In this document: positions 35,745 through 47,300 of the stretch, piece by piece
How positions within the stretch are numbered: position 1 is the first letter of the stretch
How the letters are laid out: each line of letters opens with the position of its first letter
Assembly (NCBI GenBank): GCA_963681505.1
Contig: OY811986.1
Span: forward strand, 5,655,238-5,719,237
From: Eunapius fragilis
Lineage: Eukaryota; Porifera; Demospongiae; Spongillida; Spongillidae
Length of the DNA stretch: 64,000 nucleotides
Direction: 5' to 3'
The notes under the pieces: generated by a model
The model's database searches: none
What the model saw: only the letters and a program-made list of their open reading frames with translations
Told to the model about the DNA's origin: nothing
Position numbers and translations under genes: made by a program

Positions 35745-36473
35745 ATGCAGATGGTGCGTTGGCAGGTTTATGTCCACAGGAAATGGGTCGCTGAAGACGA
35801 GTCGAAATCCGCCGAGAAGCTGGAGAAAACCCGCGGTATCCCGGAGGTCCTTTCCTACTACGCCAACGTCGTTGGAGTGGTGCGGGTGGTGTTGGTGATG
35901 GTGGCAGCCTGCACACTGTACCTCGACTGCCCCCTTTGCACGGCGGCGCTGCTCTTGGCCTCGACGTTGTTGGACTGGATTGATGGCCCGCTGGCGCGAA
36001 AGTACGACCAATCGACGATCTTCGGCGCGGGCCTCGACTGGTTTGCAGACCTCTTGATACAGATGATGATGATGGTGTGGTGGACGCTGCTGGACCCTAG
36101 TGTACTGCCGTGGCAGTTCGCCCTCATGGCGTTGGAAATTGCCCTGTGCATGGTAGAGTTTTCGATTACGGCAACGGGACGGTACCCTTGCCGCCCACGC
36201 GGCGGGTTTAGCAGCCGCTTTTACAGTATACTGGATTGGATCGAACCGGGCGCGGGAACGTGGACACGGTTCGGGACGTTTCTGTGGCTGTCATTTCCGG
36301 TGTGCTGCTTAGGATGGTGTCTTCACCTCAGCTGGGGGGACATGCCGCTCCACCCCTTCACCAACGCGGTGATGTTGGCAAGCCGGTGGGGACTCGTCAT
36401 CCCTTCCGTACTATACTGGTGGGGCGACCTCGCACAGTTATGTTTCTTCCTGAGCCACTGGAGAGAACAGTAG
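35745..36473 (+). CDS. CDP-alcohol phosphatidyltransferase, intronless
   Basis: Membrane enzyme family that moves a phosphatidyl group from CDP-diacylglycerol to an alcohol (for example myo-inositol or glycerol phosphate). The full signature DGxxAR(x8)GxxxDxxxD is present as DGPLARKYDQSTIFGAGLDW plus FAD, with all three catalytic Asp residues. Hydrophobic helices precede it (VVGVVRVVLVMVAACTLYL, AALLLASTLLDW) and four or so follow. At 242 residues it is in the size range of phosphatidylinositol synthase (CDIPT). The substrate cannot be settled from the motif, but the short length and two-helix lead into the motif favour a CDIPT-like enzyme. I chose the ATG at 35745; another in-frame ATG follows at 35751, and the frame is open upstream without an ATG to 35679. 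It has a single exon, unlike most neighbours. Confidence 0.8.
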   Translation: MQMVRWQVYVHRKWVAEDESKSAEKLEKTRGIPEVLSYYANVVGVVRVVLVMVAACTLYLDCPLCTAALLLASTLLDWIDGPLARKYDQSTIFGAGLDWFADLLIQMMMMVWWTLLDPSVLPWQFALMALEIALCMVEFSITATGRYPCRPRGGFSSRFYSILDWIEPGAGTWTRFGTFLWLSFPVCCLGWCLHLSWGDMPLHPFTNAVMLASRWGLVIPSVLYWWGDLAQLCFFLSHWREQ

Positions 36474-37751
36474 TTATATCATAATACTGCTATAGTAAAT
36501 ATATTAGACTAGGATACACCATGTATACTATCAGTGATATAAAATAGGTGGTAGTTAACAAACTAAAGACTGGATGAGACCTGTGCAACCTTTGCTATCA
36601 GGTCAACAGGGGAGTGGTTAAAGGCATGGCCTAAAGATGATCAAGCTCCTCTGATGCACATGATGGGAGGAGCGTAGGAGTGTTATTTAGCTACACACTG
36701 CGTGTGGAATATGGCTAGCAACATGTGTGTCGTATTTCATGATAACTACACTTTAAAACACTTCAATCTTGCTGTAATGAAAATGTTCTTATAAACACAC
36801 GTCATACATACAATTAGAATACATACATACATCAAAACCTAGACACATTATCTACAGAGTTATGGTTAGGAATTGCCACCTTCTAGGAGTGAGCATCCAC
36901 GCACCCTGTAAGAGGAGGGCCCGAGCATTTGCTCGCACAAGGGTCAGGCACAGGAGACCACCTTGGACTTGGGGGTGTTGGTCCTTGTGGCAAGGTAATT
37001 TTGCAAGTTGTTAAACAATTTTGTGCCCTTGTCATCTGGTCAGGTGTTTCCAAGGTATGTAACAACTTAAATTCTTAGGCACTGAACTGGTGATGAAAAC
37101 TCGGTGTAATGTTCAATGATGCAGAAGTTACTTACGGAAGCAACAATTGGGTGCTTTTCTGTACATCTTCAAAGTCACTCACATGCACAGATATTTATAT
37201 CGTATAACCTGGGGAGATGACATCAGCATGTCAGCTTATGCTAGCTGGGGAGATGACATCAGCATATCAGCCTATGCTAGCTGGGAGATGACATCAGCAT
37301 GTCAGCCTATGCTAGCTGGGGAGATGACATCAGCATGTCAGCCTATGCTAGCTGGGGAGATGACATCAGCATATCAGCCTATGCTAGCTGGGGAGATGAC
37401 ATCAGCATATCAGCCTATGCTAGCTGGGGAGATGACATCTATGTGTAACATGCTAGATCAAAACTCAAACAGCTAAGTGACATTGACACCTACACTTTCT
37501 CTTTTAAAAAGCTTAATTTTGTTTTGTTCATCTCACTGAAAACAAACCAGAGCATATAAAGGGTGACATTGAAAGTGTGCCAAAAAACCGCAATATATAT
37601 GAATTTTTTTTTACCTTTCAATGGTTGCCAGATATAAGAGTTTTCCAAAATGTTCCATCTCTTAAGTGGCCCTCCCACACACAAAAAATTACAAAATACT
37701 AAACATCCAGGTACTTAATGTCCATATAACCATGTCAATTAACCATGTCAA
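36474..37751. other. Intergenic stretch, no gene seen apart from a minisatellite
   Basis: Holds the 3' flanks of the phosphatidyltransferase (+) and the GH57-like gene (-), plus the 36-bp array at 37207-37440. Short ORFs here show no family features. Confidence 0.6.
37207..37440. repeat. 36-bp minisatellite, about 6.5 copies
   Basis: Units of GCTGGGGAGATGACATCAGC followed by ATATCAGCCTATGCTA. TGACATCA resembles a CRE-like half-palindrome in every unit. Confidence 0.95.
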
Positions 37752-40700
37752 TTAACCACTACAGACAGCAGTTCCATTGCCAATGTAGACATGATAGATG
37801 TCACTCTTCTTTACGTTCCCCACAGTGTCATTGGCAAATACGAAGTAATCGATGAGCACATCTTTCAGATCAGTTATCTAACCATTTAAGAGGATCAGAT
37901 AACCATCATACGCAGGGGAGTCACACAATCTTTACATGAATCCAGTACTCATCAGCAATGATGGAGGGAAGGCAGATTTTCCCAGTGCTATCACAGGTCA
38001 GGTCTATACTCTGGTTAAAGATATTACCCTAGAAAGGAAAAGTAGATGGAAAAATAAGTATTCCCTGTCAAAATAAAATAAAACACTTCATTGAGATTTA
38101 CCACTGGAAATGGTCTATGAGTCATGTCCATACTTATCCAGGGTCCAACTTCATCCATGTCTGAAAGCAGAGGGGTGTGCATGGTGAGGGAGAGAGGTGA
38201 GAGGGGTGTGCATGGTGAGGGAGAGAGGTGAGAGGGGTGTGCATGGTGAGGGAGAGAGGTGAGAGGGGTGTGCATGGTGAGGGAGAGAGGTGAGAGGGGT
38301 GTGCATGGTGAGGGAGAGAGGTGAGAGGGGTGTGCACGGTGAGGGAGAGAGGTGAGAGGGGTGTGCACGGTGAGGGAGAGAGGTGAGAGGGGTGTGCACG
38401 GTGAGGGAGAGAGGTGAGAGGGGTGTGCATGGTGAGGGAGAGAGGTGAGAGGGGTGTGCACGGTGAGGGAGAGAGGTGGGTAAGGAAGAGACAATCGCGT
38501 ACTTATGCTCACCTGATCTGTAAACTTCATTAGCGATGCTGTTAATAGGGTTCACCCCGTCACTATCAATACGATAGTTGAACACCACTGCATCAATTTC
38601 AGACGTGTCATATGCAAAGGTCCATATATAAAAGTCTCTAAATAAAAGTGAAGTCAAGTCACAGCACACTATCTTCACTCCCCCTTAGCTTGTTTCCTTT
38701 CCCTCCCTGTGCCCTCCCCCTCCCTCCCTGTACCCTCCCCCTCCTTCCCTGTACCCTCCCCCTCCTTCCCTGTGCCCTCCCCCTCCCTCCCTCCCTCCCT
38801 GTACCCTCCCCCTCCCTGTGCCCTCCCCCTCCCTGTGCCCTACCCCTCCTTCCCTGTACCCTCCCTCCCTGTGCCCTCCCCCTCCCCCTCCTTCCCTGTG
38901 CCCTCCCCCTCCCTCCCTCTCACATACACTGGCATTGAAGTATACTTGTACCCCCACAGTTCTCCCATCTCACAGCTACCAGGGTTCCAAGGCAACCTCT
39001 GCAATGTCCAGACAGTTGGTGGAGTTTTGTCGCTACTAGCTGAATGCCTGCATTAGCAGATAGTACGAGATAGCAACAAAGAGAGTGTGTGTGTGTGTAT
39101 GGGGAGGGGGAATGGGAGGGTTCTCATCTCTCACTCTATCATGGACTTATTGGCATGGGCAACAGCGTTGTTACAGGCAATAGTCTGCTTCACAGGCATG
39201 TCCATGGCAGAACCATAGTACATATAGTCTGAGGCCAGTCCTGGAAGAAAGAAGTGCCAGGCCAGCTCAGCATCCTGGGGACCAGGAAAAGAGGGTGGAG
39301 CCTTGTAAAAGGGGTGTGTGTGGCTATTTACTGTGGCATCTGAGGTTGGTGATTGTATTTCAGAGAGCCTTACTCCTCCAGCCATCTGTGCGCATAAGAG
39401 GAGGCAGAGGAGGAGTGGCACATGTTAAATGCACTTGTACAGATGCCATAGCTGCAGTTGCTACCTGCTCAGCAGTTTCAACAGTATTTTCAGTGGCAGT
39501 AAGGACTGCCCAGTTCCTCTCATCCAGTGACCACCCCTGCTCTATGTCAAACTGGCCAGCCTTTTTAAAGGGAAAACGTAACAGTATATAAAGTTGAACA
39601 TACTGACCAGTGTACACCTGTTGTGTGTATGTGTGTGTATGTGTGTATGTATGTATCTATGTATGTACGTATGCATGTATGTATGTACGCATGCATGTAT
39701 GTATGTATGTATGTATGTATGTATGTATGTATGTATGTATGTATGTATGTATGTATGTATGTATGCATGTGTATGTGTGTGCTCGTTTTAAAACATATTG
39801 TAATGTGAAGGTTACGTTGCTGTGATTTCCACAACCTGAGCGTTCTTTGGTTGCAGCGGGTAGTTCCACTGGAGGCTTTGAGGGGAACCAAAGTCCCCAT
39901 CAGGGTTCACCCACGCTCCATCTTCCACATGGACAACATCAGACTCATCCACTGGGTACTGGCTCAAGTACTGCTGTATGGTTGTGGCTGTGTAACCCTG
40001 GTGAATAATTAAAAAGTTACCATGTCATGTGACCACACTAAGATGGCACTGGCAACTGCATGGTGGGATAGATGGCCTGGGTACCTTGGACTGAGCCTCA
40101 TTCACAAAGCCACTGACACACTGCTCGTAGTAGCTGTACCCGCCACCAAAGTCATTGTCTCCATCGTGGGCCAGGACGATAAGGAGTGGTTGGGAAGGCT
40201 CACTTGAAGAAGCTATCTTATCGATGTCGTTGGTCGAGTAGCAGGAGTAGCCGTCAAGCCAGCTCATCGCCTAGGGGGAAAGGTGTGCAGGATAAGGTCT
40301 GGGGACTGAGGAGCTGAATGGGCTGTGGGGTAGGTGGTCTGGGGTGAGGGTTATGGGGCTGTGGGGTAGGTGGTCTGGGGTGAGGGTTACGGGGCTGTGG
40401 GGTAGGTGGTCTGGGGTGGGGTGAGGGTTATGGGGTAGGTGGTCTGGGGTGAGGGTTATGGGGCTGTGGGGTAGGTGGTATGGGGTGAGGGTTATGGGGC
40501 TGTGGGGTAGGTGGTCTGGGGACTGAGGAGCTGAATGGGCTGTGGGGTAGGTGGTCTGGGGTGAGGGTTATGGGGCTGTGGGGTAGGTGGTATGGGGTGA
40601 GGGTTATGGGGCTGTGGGGTAGGTGGTCTGGGGACTGAGGAGCTGAATGGGCTGTGGGGTAGGTGGTCTGGGGTGAGGGTTATGGGGCTGTGGGGTAGGT

Positions 40701-43700
40701 GGTATGGGGTGAGGGTTATGGGGCTGTGGGGTAGGTGGTCTGGGGACTGAGGAGCTGAATGGGCTGTGGGGTAGGTGGTCTGGGGTGAGGGGTTATGGGG
40801 CTGTGGGGTAGGTGGTCTGAAGTGAGGGTTATGGGGCTGTGGGGTAGGTGGTCTGGGGTGAGGGTTATGGGGCTGTGGGGTAGGTGGTCTGGGGTGAGGG
40901 TTATGGGGCTGTGGGGTAGGTGGTCTGGGGTGGGGTGAGGGTTATGGGACTGTGGGATAGGTGGTCTGGGGTGAGGAGTTATGGGGTAGGTGGTCTGGGG
41001 TGAGGGTTATGGGGCTGTGGGGTAGGTGGTCTGGGGTGGGGTGAGGGTTATGGGGCTGTGTTACTTACCATGGCTGAGGGAATAACTATTATCTTTGATA
41101 CATTTCCTGTGTCTGGGTCAACATACTGGGCATAGTGGGGACGATATGAGAAGGGATAGGCATTATTCGGAGTACATCCTCTTGAAATTGATTCACTGAA
41201 GTATGAGCTTTGTTGAGGGTTAATCTGAGAGAGGACAGACACAAAAATGAAGCAACAGGATGGGGTAGGTTTAATGACGAATGGTAAACCAGAAGAAGTG
41301 TTAGCTTGGATCCCACACACATGCATGGGAAATTACTAATCCCCCCCCCCCCCCCCCCCAAAAAAAATTATCCCAAGCTACCATAATTTGGGAATTTTTC
41401 CCTAGCAGCTGTACATGTACAAGTGTTGTCTGGCTAAAGTGCAGTGTAGGGACCTTTGGGATCTGGAAGATTACGTTGAGGTTTAGAATGCCAGCCAGTA
41501 TCGTGCTCACATAAAATAGAACAATCAATGTTCAGCAGGTGACAGTTTTGTGTAGAAAATGATTCAGGTAAAATATTTCTGGATTATCAAGCCCACCCGA
41601 AAATATTTCTAGTCCGAAATCAGTAGACTGACTGCATGGGCCCTGGTTTACCCTAGCCTATGAGAACCCAAACTGCCAGCCAACCTGTAAATTGCACCAT
41701 CTACACAGATTTCCCGTCCAACAACAATGGGCGGCCAACCTTGGTCCCAGACAGGCTCTGATGGGGGGGGGGGGGGGGGGGGGGAGGGGCGGCCCTGTAT
41801 GCGCCTAACAACTAGCTGAGACCTGGCCTGGTCTCACCTTTGGTATGGGCAAAACAGCTACCAACTTAACGATATAAATCTCCTACCCGTAAGGGCCACT
41901 TGTTCAGTGTAAACCAAAGGTGAGCAGCATTCATACGTTTCACTTGTTTATCATGCACACATCATGGTCCCTCAGACCTGGTCCGCTAGATTAGGAGGGC
42001 TATTGTTGTCCCCATGGGGTGAGTACGGGTAGTTCTGTTGGAGCCGCAGCAGCCACCGAGAAGGAATGAAATGAGAGAGGGGTAGGAGTGGGGGTCAAAT
42101 AACTCTACTACACCATGTCCTTATGTCCACCTTGCAGGCCCTGGAGATGTGATTGTTAGCCACAATGACCCACTCTATCCCGGCAGCAACCAGTGATGGT
42201 ATAGCTCTCTCAGTAAAAACCATCTCTGCTGGAAACAGTCCTGTATGGGATGTATGGGATGAGGAACAGGAAAATTGTTAATTTCCGCATAATTATTTTG
42301 ATGCAATAAAAAATTGTGTGGGTTGGTTGGTACCTTTGGAATATGGTGCACCATTCCAAGTGCTTTCATAGATCAACTTGTGAATGGCAAGCTCCTTCGA
42401 AAAGGCATTTCTTAGGTGTGAAGAGGGTTAAATTTATGTGAAGGTTAAGTACAGAGGGATATGCAGAATATTGGTGAGGCAGTATACAAGCTGGGTGATG
42501 TAAAAAGTGATATCACCTAGAAGGGATCATAAAAACAATACAACATGGTAGTTTTTGATTTTTTAACAGATTATCAGGAACTTTCCATTCAGTTTCACAG
42601 ATGGTTTTAGTTTCAATTGGCAATTCTAATTTCTATACTTCCAGTTTTATCTTCTTTATAAACAAGCATATTTATAGCCAACTAGCTTTTCACAGAGGAT
42701 ACCCTAGATGTTGTCAGGACATATGACATATTTGCATTAAGCCCAGGCATATATACATTGGGTCGACTTCCTGCCTGACACCCTCAAAGGAATATGAGTA
42801 TTTTTACACAAATTCATTTGAGCTAAATCAGCAAAAATCGACTGGTGCATGCTGGCCTTTAGGTTTTTGACATCCTATCCATTATGACAGTGGCAAAAAT
42901 GATAAAACCACAACACATTAGTTATGCTAACAGCTTAGTTATGCTAACACCATAACTGCTAAACTAACAACATACTTGTCAACGAGAGCAGCAATCACGT
43001 GATGGTATGTAAATGACACAAAGTCCAACTTTGGAAACCCCCCAGATGTCTTGTACGTGTTAAAGGCCTGAGCATATCTTGAATTCCAACCATTTGCATA
43101 GATATGATTGTTCTCAGCTAGGTTGTTCAAATTCTCAATCAGGGTACCACTGAAGCTGACCTTAGGATGGACCAAAAGGATATGAAAGTTACCAGGGGAG
43201 AGGGAGAGGAAAGAATGTGGAAAAGGTAAGTGAGGTGTGAGTAGGGGAGGGGGAAGGAGGAAAGGGAGGAAGGAAGAGAGAGAGAGGGAAGGGAAGGAGG
43301 GAAGGGAGGGAGGAAAGAGAGGGAAGGGAGGGAGGAAAGGGAGGGAGGAAGGGAAGTGAAGAAGGGGAGAAGGGAGGAGAAATTATGTGGAAGTAACGTA
43401 CGGCATGCATGTAATGTTAGTACCTGGGCTCCCATGTCGGCATACTGCTGACAGCTCTGTACAGCATCCAGGGGGTAGTGTTGGTAATCATTCACCCTGT
43501 CATCTGAAAAGGCAGGGATTTGAAAGTTTGCGGCGCCGACAGCAACGAGATAAACTCCAAGGCGTCGGTACCTCACTAGCTAACTAGCTTCAAGCCTCGG
43601 TCTTTTAAAGGTATACGTGCCAAGAAGAGTCTAACTTACCCTTGCCAAATATCCCATCAATATCGTCTCTCGGATGACCTCCTTGCGAGGACTCCAGTTC

Positions 43701-43919
43701 TAATGAGTCATACGCTTTCTGGTAGGTGATGGGGTCGCTAGGGATCTTGTCGGGCCAGTATATCGGTTGGTGCATGTGCCTGAAACGAGGCAAAACAGAG
43801 ATAGCACCGTGTTTTTCTTACCGGCGGCTTTGCTCTCACCAGTGGTATGTGGTATAAACCTTTCCATGAGCGGCAGTAAGACCTGCAATTAAAAAAAGGA
43901 CGCGAGAAGCCAAAGCCAT
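37752..43919 (-). CDS. Secreted GH57-like glycoside hydrolase
   Basis: GH57 enzymes (alpha-amylase, 4-alpha-glucanotransferase, branching enzyme types) act on alpha-glucans with a (beta/alpha)7 barrel. The ATG at 43919 gives the signal peptide MALASRVLFLIAGLTAAHG. Exon 1 (43919-43840) and exon 2 (43779-43640) join in phase to read YHWHMHQPIYWPD; HQP is the hallmark of GH57 region 1. Further exon blocks carry VSFSGTLIENLNNLAENNHI (about 43160), LAIHKLIYESTWNGAPYSK (about 42340), GLFPAEMVFTERAIPSLVAA (about 42240; candidate nucleophile region) and LIVLAHDGDNDFGGGYSYYE (about 40180; candidate acid/base Asp region). Later blocks are WSLDERNWAVLTATE (about 39520), DAELAWHFFLPGLASDYMYY (about 39270) and a Cys-containing C-terminus ending GNGTAVCSG-TAA at 37752. 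The family match is by motif order; the substrate is unknown. Introns hold minisatellites. Confidence 0.75.
38165..38480. repeat. 31-bp minisatellite, about 10 copies
   Basis: Units of GAGGGGTGTGCATGGTGAGG followed by GAGAGAGGTGA, intron of the GH57-like gene. Minus-strand translations of it are artefacts. Confidence 0.95.
38695..38925. repeat. CCCTCCCTGTGCCCTCCCCCT array
   Basis: Pyrimidine-rich tandem array in an intron of the GH57-like gene, G-rich on the transcribed-RNA strand. Confidence 0.85.
39625..39780. repeat. (GTAT)n microsatellite
   Basis: Long GTAT tract with a few GCAT/GTAC variants, intron of the GH57-like gene. Confidence 0.95.
40285..41065. repeat. 36-bp G-rich minisatellite with higher-order periodicity
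   Basis: About 21 units of GGTTATGGGGCTGTGGGGTA followed by GGTGGTCTGGGGTGAG. A variant block GGACTGAGGAGCTGAATGGG recurs near 40300, 40516, 40631 and 40743, giving a higher-order unit of about 115 bp in the middle. Intron of the GH57-like gene. Confidence 0.9.
43195..43385. repeat. GGAGGGAAGGA purine array
   Basis: Polypurine tract of GGGAGGGAGGAAAG-type repeats in an intron of the GH57-like gene. Confidence 0.85.
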
Positions 43920-44301
43920 TTCCAGCTACACCCCACACGTCAAGCGCATGCGCATTAGGCCTCACACGTGTGCGCACGAACAGTTTATGCAACCGGATTT
44001 TTGTGCGATAGCAGCTGGGCATTTGCGCAGTTGGAACTTACTAAGCGACTTGAGACGTGAACACACAGCAGGATAGTCAGGTAACCCTGTGTGGGTAGTA
44101 GTAGTAGTAATAGTAACAGGTGTGTAGTAATATACTGTTGTGCCGGCGTCCGTGTTTGCGCGCCAGTTACGCGGGAATAGTGTTTTGCAACTTAAAGTGT
44201 AGTAGTGTTCAGCGAAATACCCGTTGGCCGTTGCACTGCATCTGCCATATCCTGTGTTATATTTTAAATACATTTTACTTTGGTTCTGCACTTAGGTTCA
44301 A
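43920..44301. promoter_or_regulatory. Bidirectional promoter interval with NRF1-type palindrome
   Basis: 382 bp separate the start codons of the GH57-like gene (-) and the giant PIN-helicase gene (+). GCGCATGCGC at 43944-43953 matches the core consensus of NRF1, common in bidirectional animal promoters. No clear TATA box was seen. Confidence 0.55.
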
Positions 44302-47300
44302 ATGCCTGAAACGGCCGGGGTGAAAGGTCTGCTGAAATATATTGTTAACAACCCGGAGACCAGAGATACAACATCCGTCTCTCAGTTACAGCAGAAAGTG
44401 TGGACAAAGACGAAAAAGAAACCACTTCTGCTTTGTGATTACTATGCCGTGATAAATTGGATTCTGGCGCGCGCTGACCGTCTCGCCATACGGCAAAAGC
44501 GCATGTCCGCTTACTCGCTTCTTTTCGGCGGAAATTATAAAAGTTACAGCCTGGTTGTCAAGAATTTCGTGAAATCCCTGCAAAGGCTCGGAGTGCAGCC
44601 GATGTTCTTTATCGACAGCCCGCCTGGGAGCAGCGAAGACGAGATGCGCGCCACGTTTTACGAGCTGAAGGAACAGCACCTGGAAAAGCTCGAGCAAAAT
44701 CACGTGATACAGCAGGTCTGCGACGGAAAAAGGGACATTCTTCAGGTTCCGTGGAGGCTCCGAGAAGCCATATCCATAGAAGTAGAAATGCAGCTGCGGT
44801 CCATGTCAGTACCCCTCGTCTACTGCACTGGAGATGCTGACATTTCAATAGTCCAGTACTCTCAGCTTCATGATGAAGTGTGCGGTGTTCTCTCAACAGA
44901 CACGGTCTTTGCCACCGTCCCGTCAATTCAGTTCCTGCACACAGACTTCTTTGATCCAGACAATCGTCTCATTGTCTCTGCAGAAGACCACATGTCTGAC
45001 ACCATTGTTGGCAGCAGCTGGCCCACCTTACCACATGAGGGTGACCTTCCTGACATTGTCTGTGAGGTCACCAGCGCCGAGAGGCTTTCCAGGGTACTGG
45101 GGATAGGTGTGGAGCAGCTCGCTGACCTCTCCATCCTCTGTGGAAACAGTTACACGAGGGAACTGAACAAGTTCATGTCCACCTGGGCCCTGCTTGGACT
45201 GGCCGACCTCAGGGTGGAAACTGTGGCCGAGTGGCTCTCCCACCAGACAGTCCCACTGCCGAAAAACACAGTGGTGAAAGGGTTATGCGCCCAAGTTCCG
45301 GCATATCAAGAAGCCATAGCTCGTAGCTGCAAGGTCTACGTGGGCGTTGGTGCAACCTCACTTGGGCCAGTTGCACCAGTAGAGGTTGGTTCGGGACTCT
45401 CTGTAGGCTGCCTGGTACCGCCTTGCGCTGTGATGGGATTTGCCCACTGGAGACCTGTCGTGGTGGAGGCAAACACACTGGGACACCCCTGCATCGGTGA
45501 CCTCACCCTGCCCCTCAGGAAGGTGTGGTACGCGCTGTCGGGATTGAAGCGGGTCGTGGAGTACGGGCGAATGGGTAACAAAACGTTTGCCGAATTAGTC
45601 GTCGTGTTGGGCCACATCTGTCCTGGCAATGTGGGTCCGCTCCACTTCATTCAAGCTATGAGCAGGAAAGAACGCGTGAGCTGTCTCTTCTTCCTCTTAA
45701 CGTTGGGACACCACTTGCTCGAAAGGGGGGAATCGTTGCAGGCGATCCTTTCTCATTCCATCATTGTGGGTCGAACGTTGAAGGACCCCGTCTTCTACCA
45801 GGGGGTCCTCGTGTGCGCGTGTCTGCTGCTCACGGCGGAGTTGAACAGCAGGGGGCAACCGTCCCCCTCCATCAGGATATCCGAGCTGGAGGCCCTCATC
45901 GTGACGTCCCTTCTCTGCTGCGCCGGTGTCCCTCCCTGCCACACCACCGTCCTCCCCTGCATGAGGGCCATCACCATTGCGTCGTGGTTTACCAGCATCC
46001 TCGAGCACGCCTACCGCACCGCCTACCTGCTCGGCTTGTGCGGGGACCTTCCTAGTCCCTCCAGGTGCTTCTACAGCTTGGCGTACATCCCGTTCCACAT
46101 TGCCACCGTCAATCGGAGCCGGTCTGGACCCCCTTCCGACGACGTTGGGCCCAACCTGCTCGAAGCACGGCGGATCTTTGACCAGGTCATCAACCTCCCC
46201 TCCACCCTCACGCTTCGGTCTTTCGTCCTTAATAAAGGTCAACAGTTTGAACTGCAATATATCCTTGACATATTTGCTGTGGCGGTGAGAGAGGTGTTTG
46301 AAAACAGTAGTATTCTCACCCCTAGGGAGGGTCTGAACATGACCCTGCCTATAGAGATGGAGTACAAGTTTGATGGGGAAGCGGTCCAGTTGTCCTCCAG
46401 GGAAGGTGCAGATGTATCAGACGAGCAAGCAGCAGATTCCCCCCTCACCCACGATCAAGACAGTCCCATCGAGTCGTACTGCTTCGAGACTCTGAACAGC
46501 ATACACGACACCGAAATAGTGTCCGAGGAAGAAGAGGAGGAGGAGGAGGAGGGGGGGACCTTTGTTTACCCCGAGGCACCGCTGGAAGCCACAAGGCACA
46601 AGTGTTCAGCTCTGGGTGAGAAGGAACAGGCTGAGGCACCGGTAGTTGCAAGTCCTGTCGTAAGGAAGAGGAGGAAGCACGCGGGGGCCAAACTACCGGT
46701 GGTGGACCACAGGGAAAATATTATGGCGCTGGTTCACAAGCATCGCGTCATCTGCATACAGGGGGAAACGGGCTGCGGAAAATCCACCAAGATCCCCCAG
46801 TTCATTCTTGATGGTGCCCTGTCAGAGATGCCGCCAAAGGCATGCAAGATCCTCGTGAGTCAGCCCCGTCGCGTGGCTGCCATGAAGTTGGCCGAGCGTG
46901 TGGCCGCTGAGAGGGATGAGACCCTAGGGAAGACAGTGGGGTTTGCAGTTGCGGGAGAGAAGAGGAAAGGAACGGACACATCCATTGTTTATTGCACCAC
47001 CGGCTACCTCCTCCAGATGCTCATCCACGATCCCTTCAAGATCGAAGAGTACACACACATCATCCTGGACGAGATCCACGAGCGAAACATTGACGCTGAC
47101 TTTGCGATGCTTGTTGTGAGGAAGCTGGTCTCCGACATGCCTCACGTGAAGGTTGTGCTGATGTCAGCCACAATGCAGGTTGACCTCATAGTCCGGTACT
47201 TCCAGGAGGTGTTTGGCAAGGAGGATGTGTCTATGCCGTACTTTGTGGGGGCAAAGCTGTTCCCAGTCGAAACATTCTTTGTTGACGAGCTCGTGCCACT

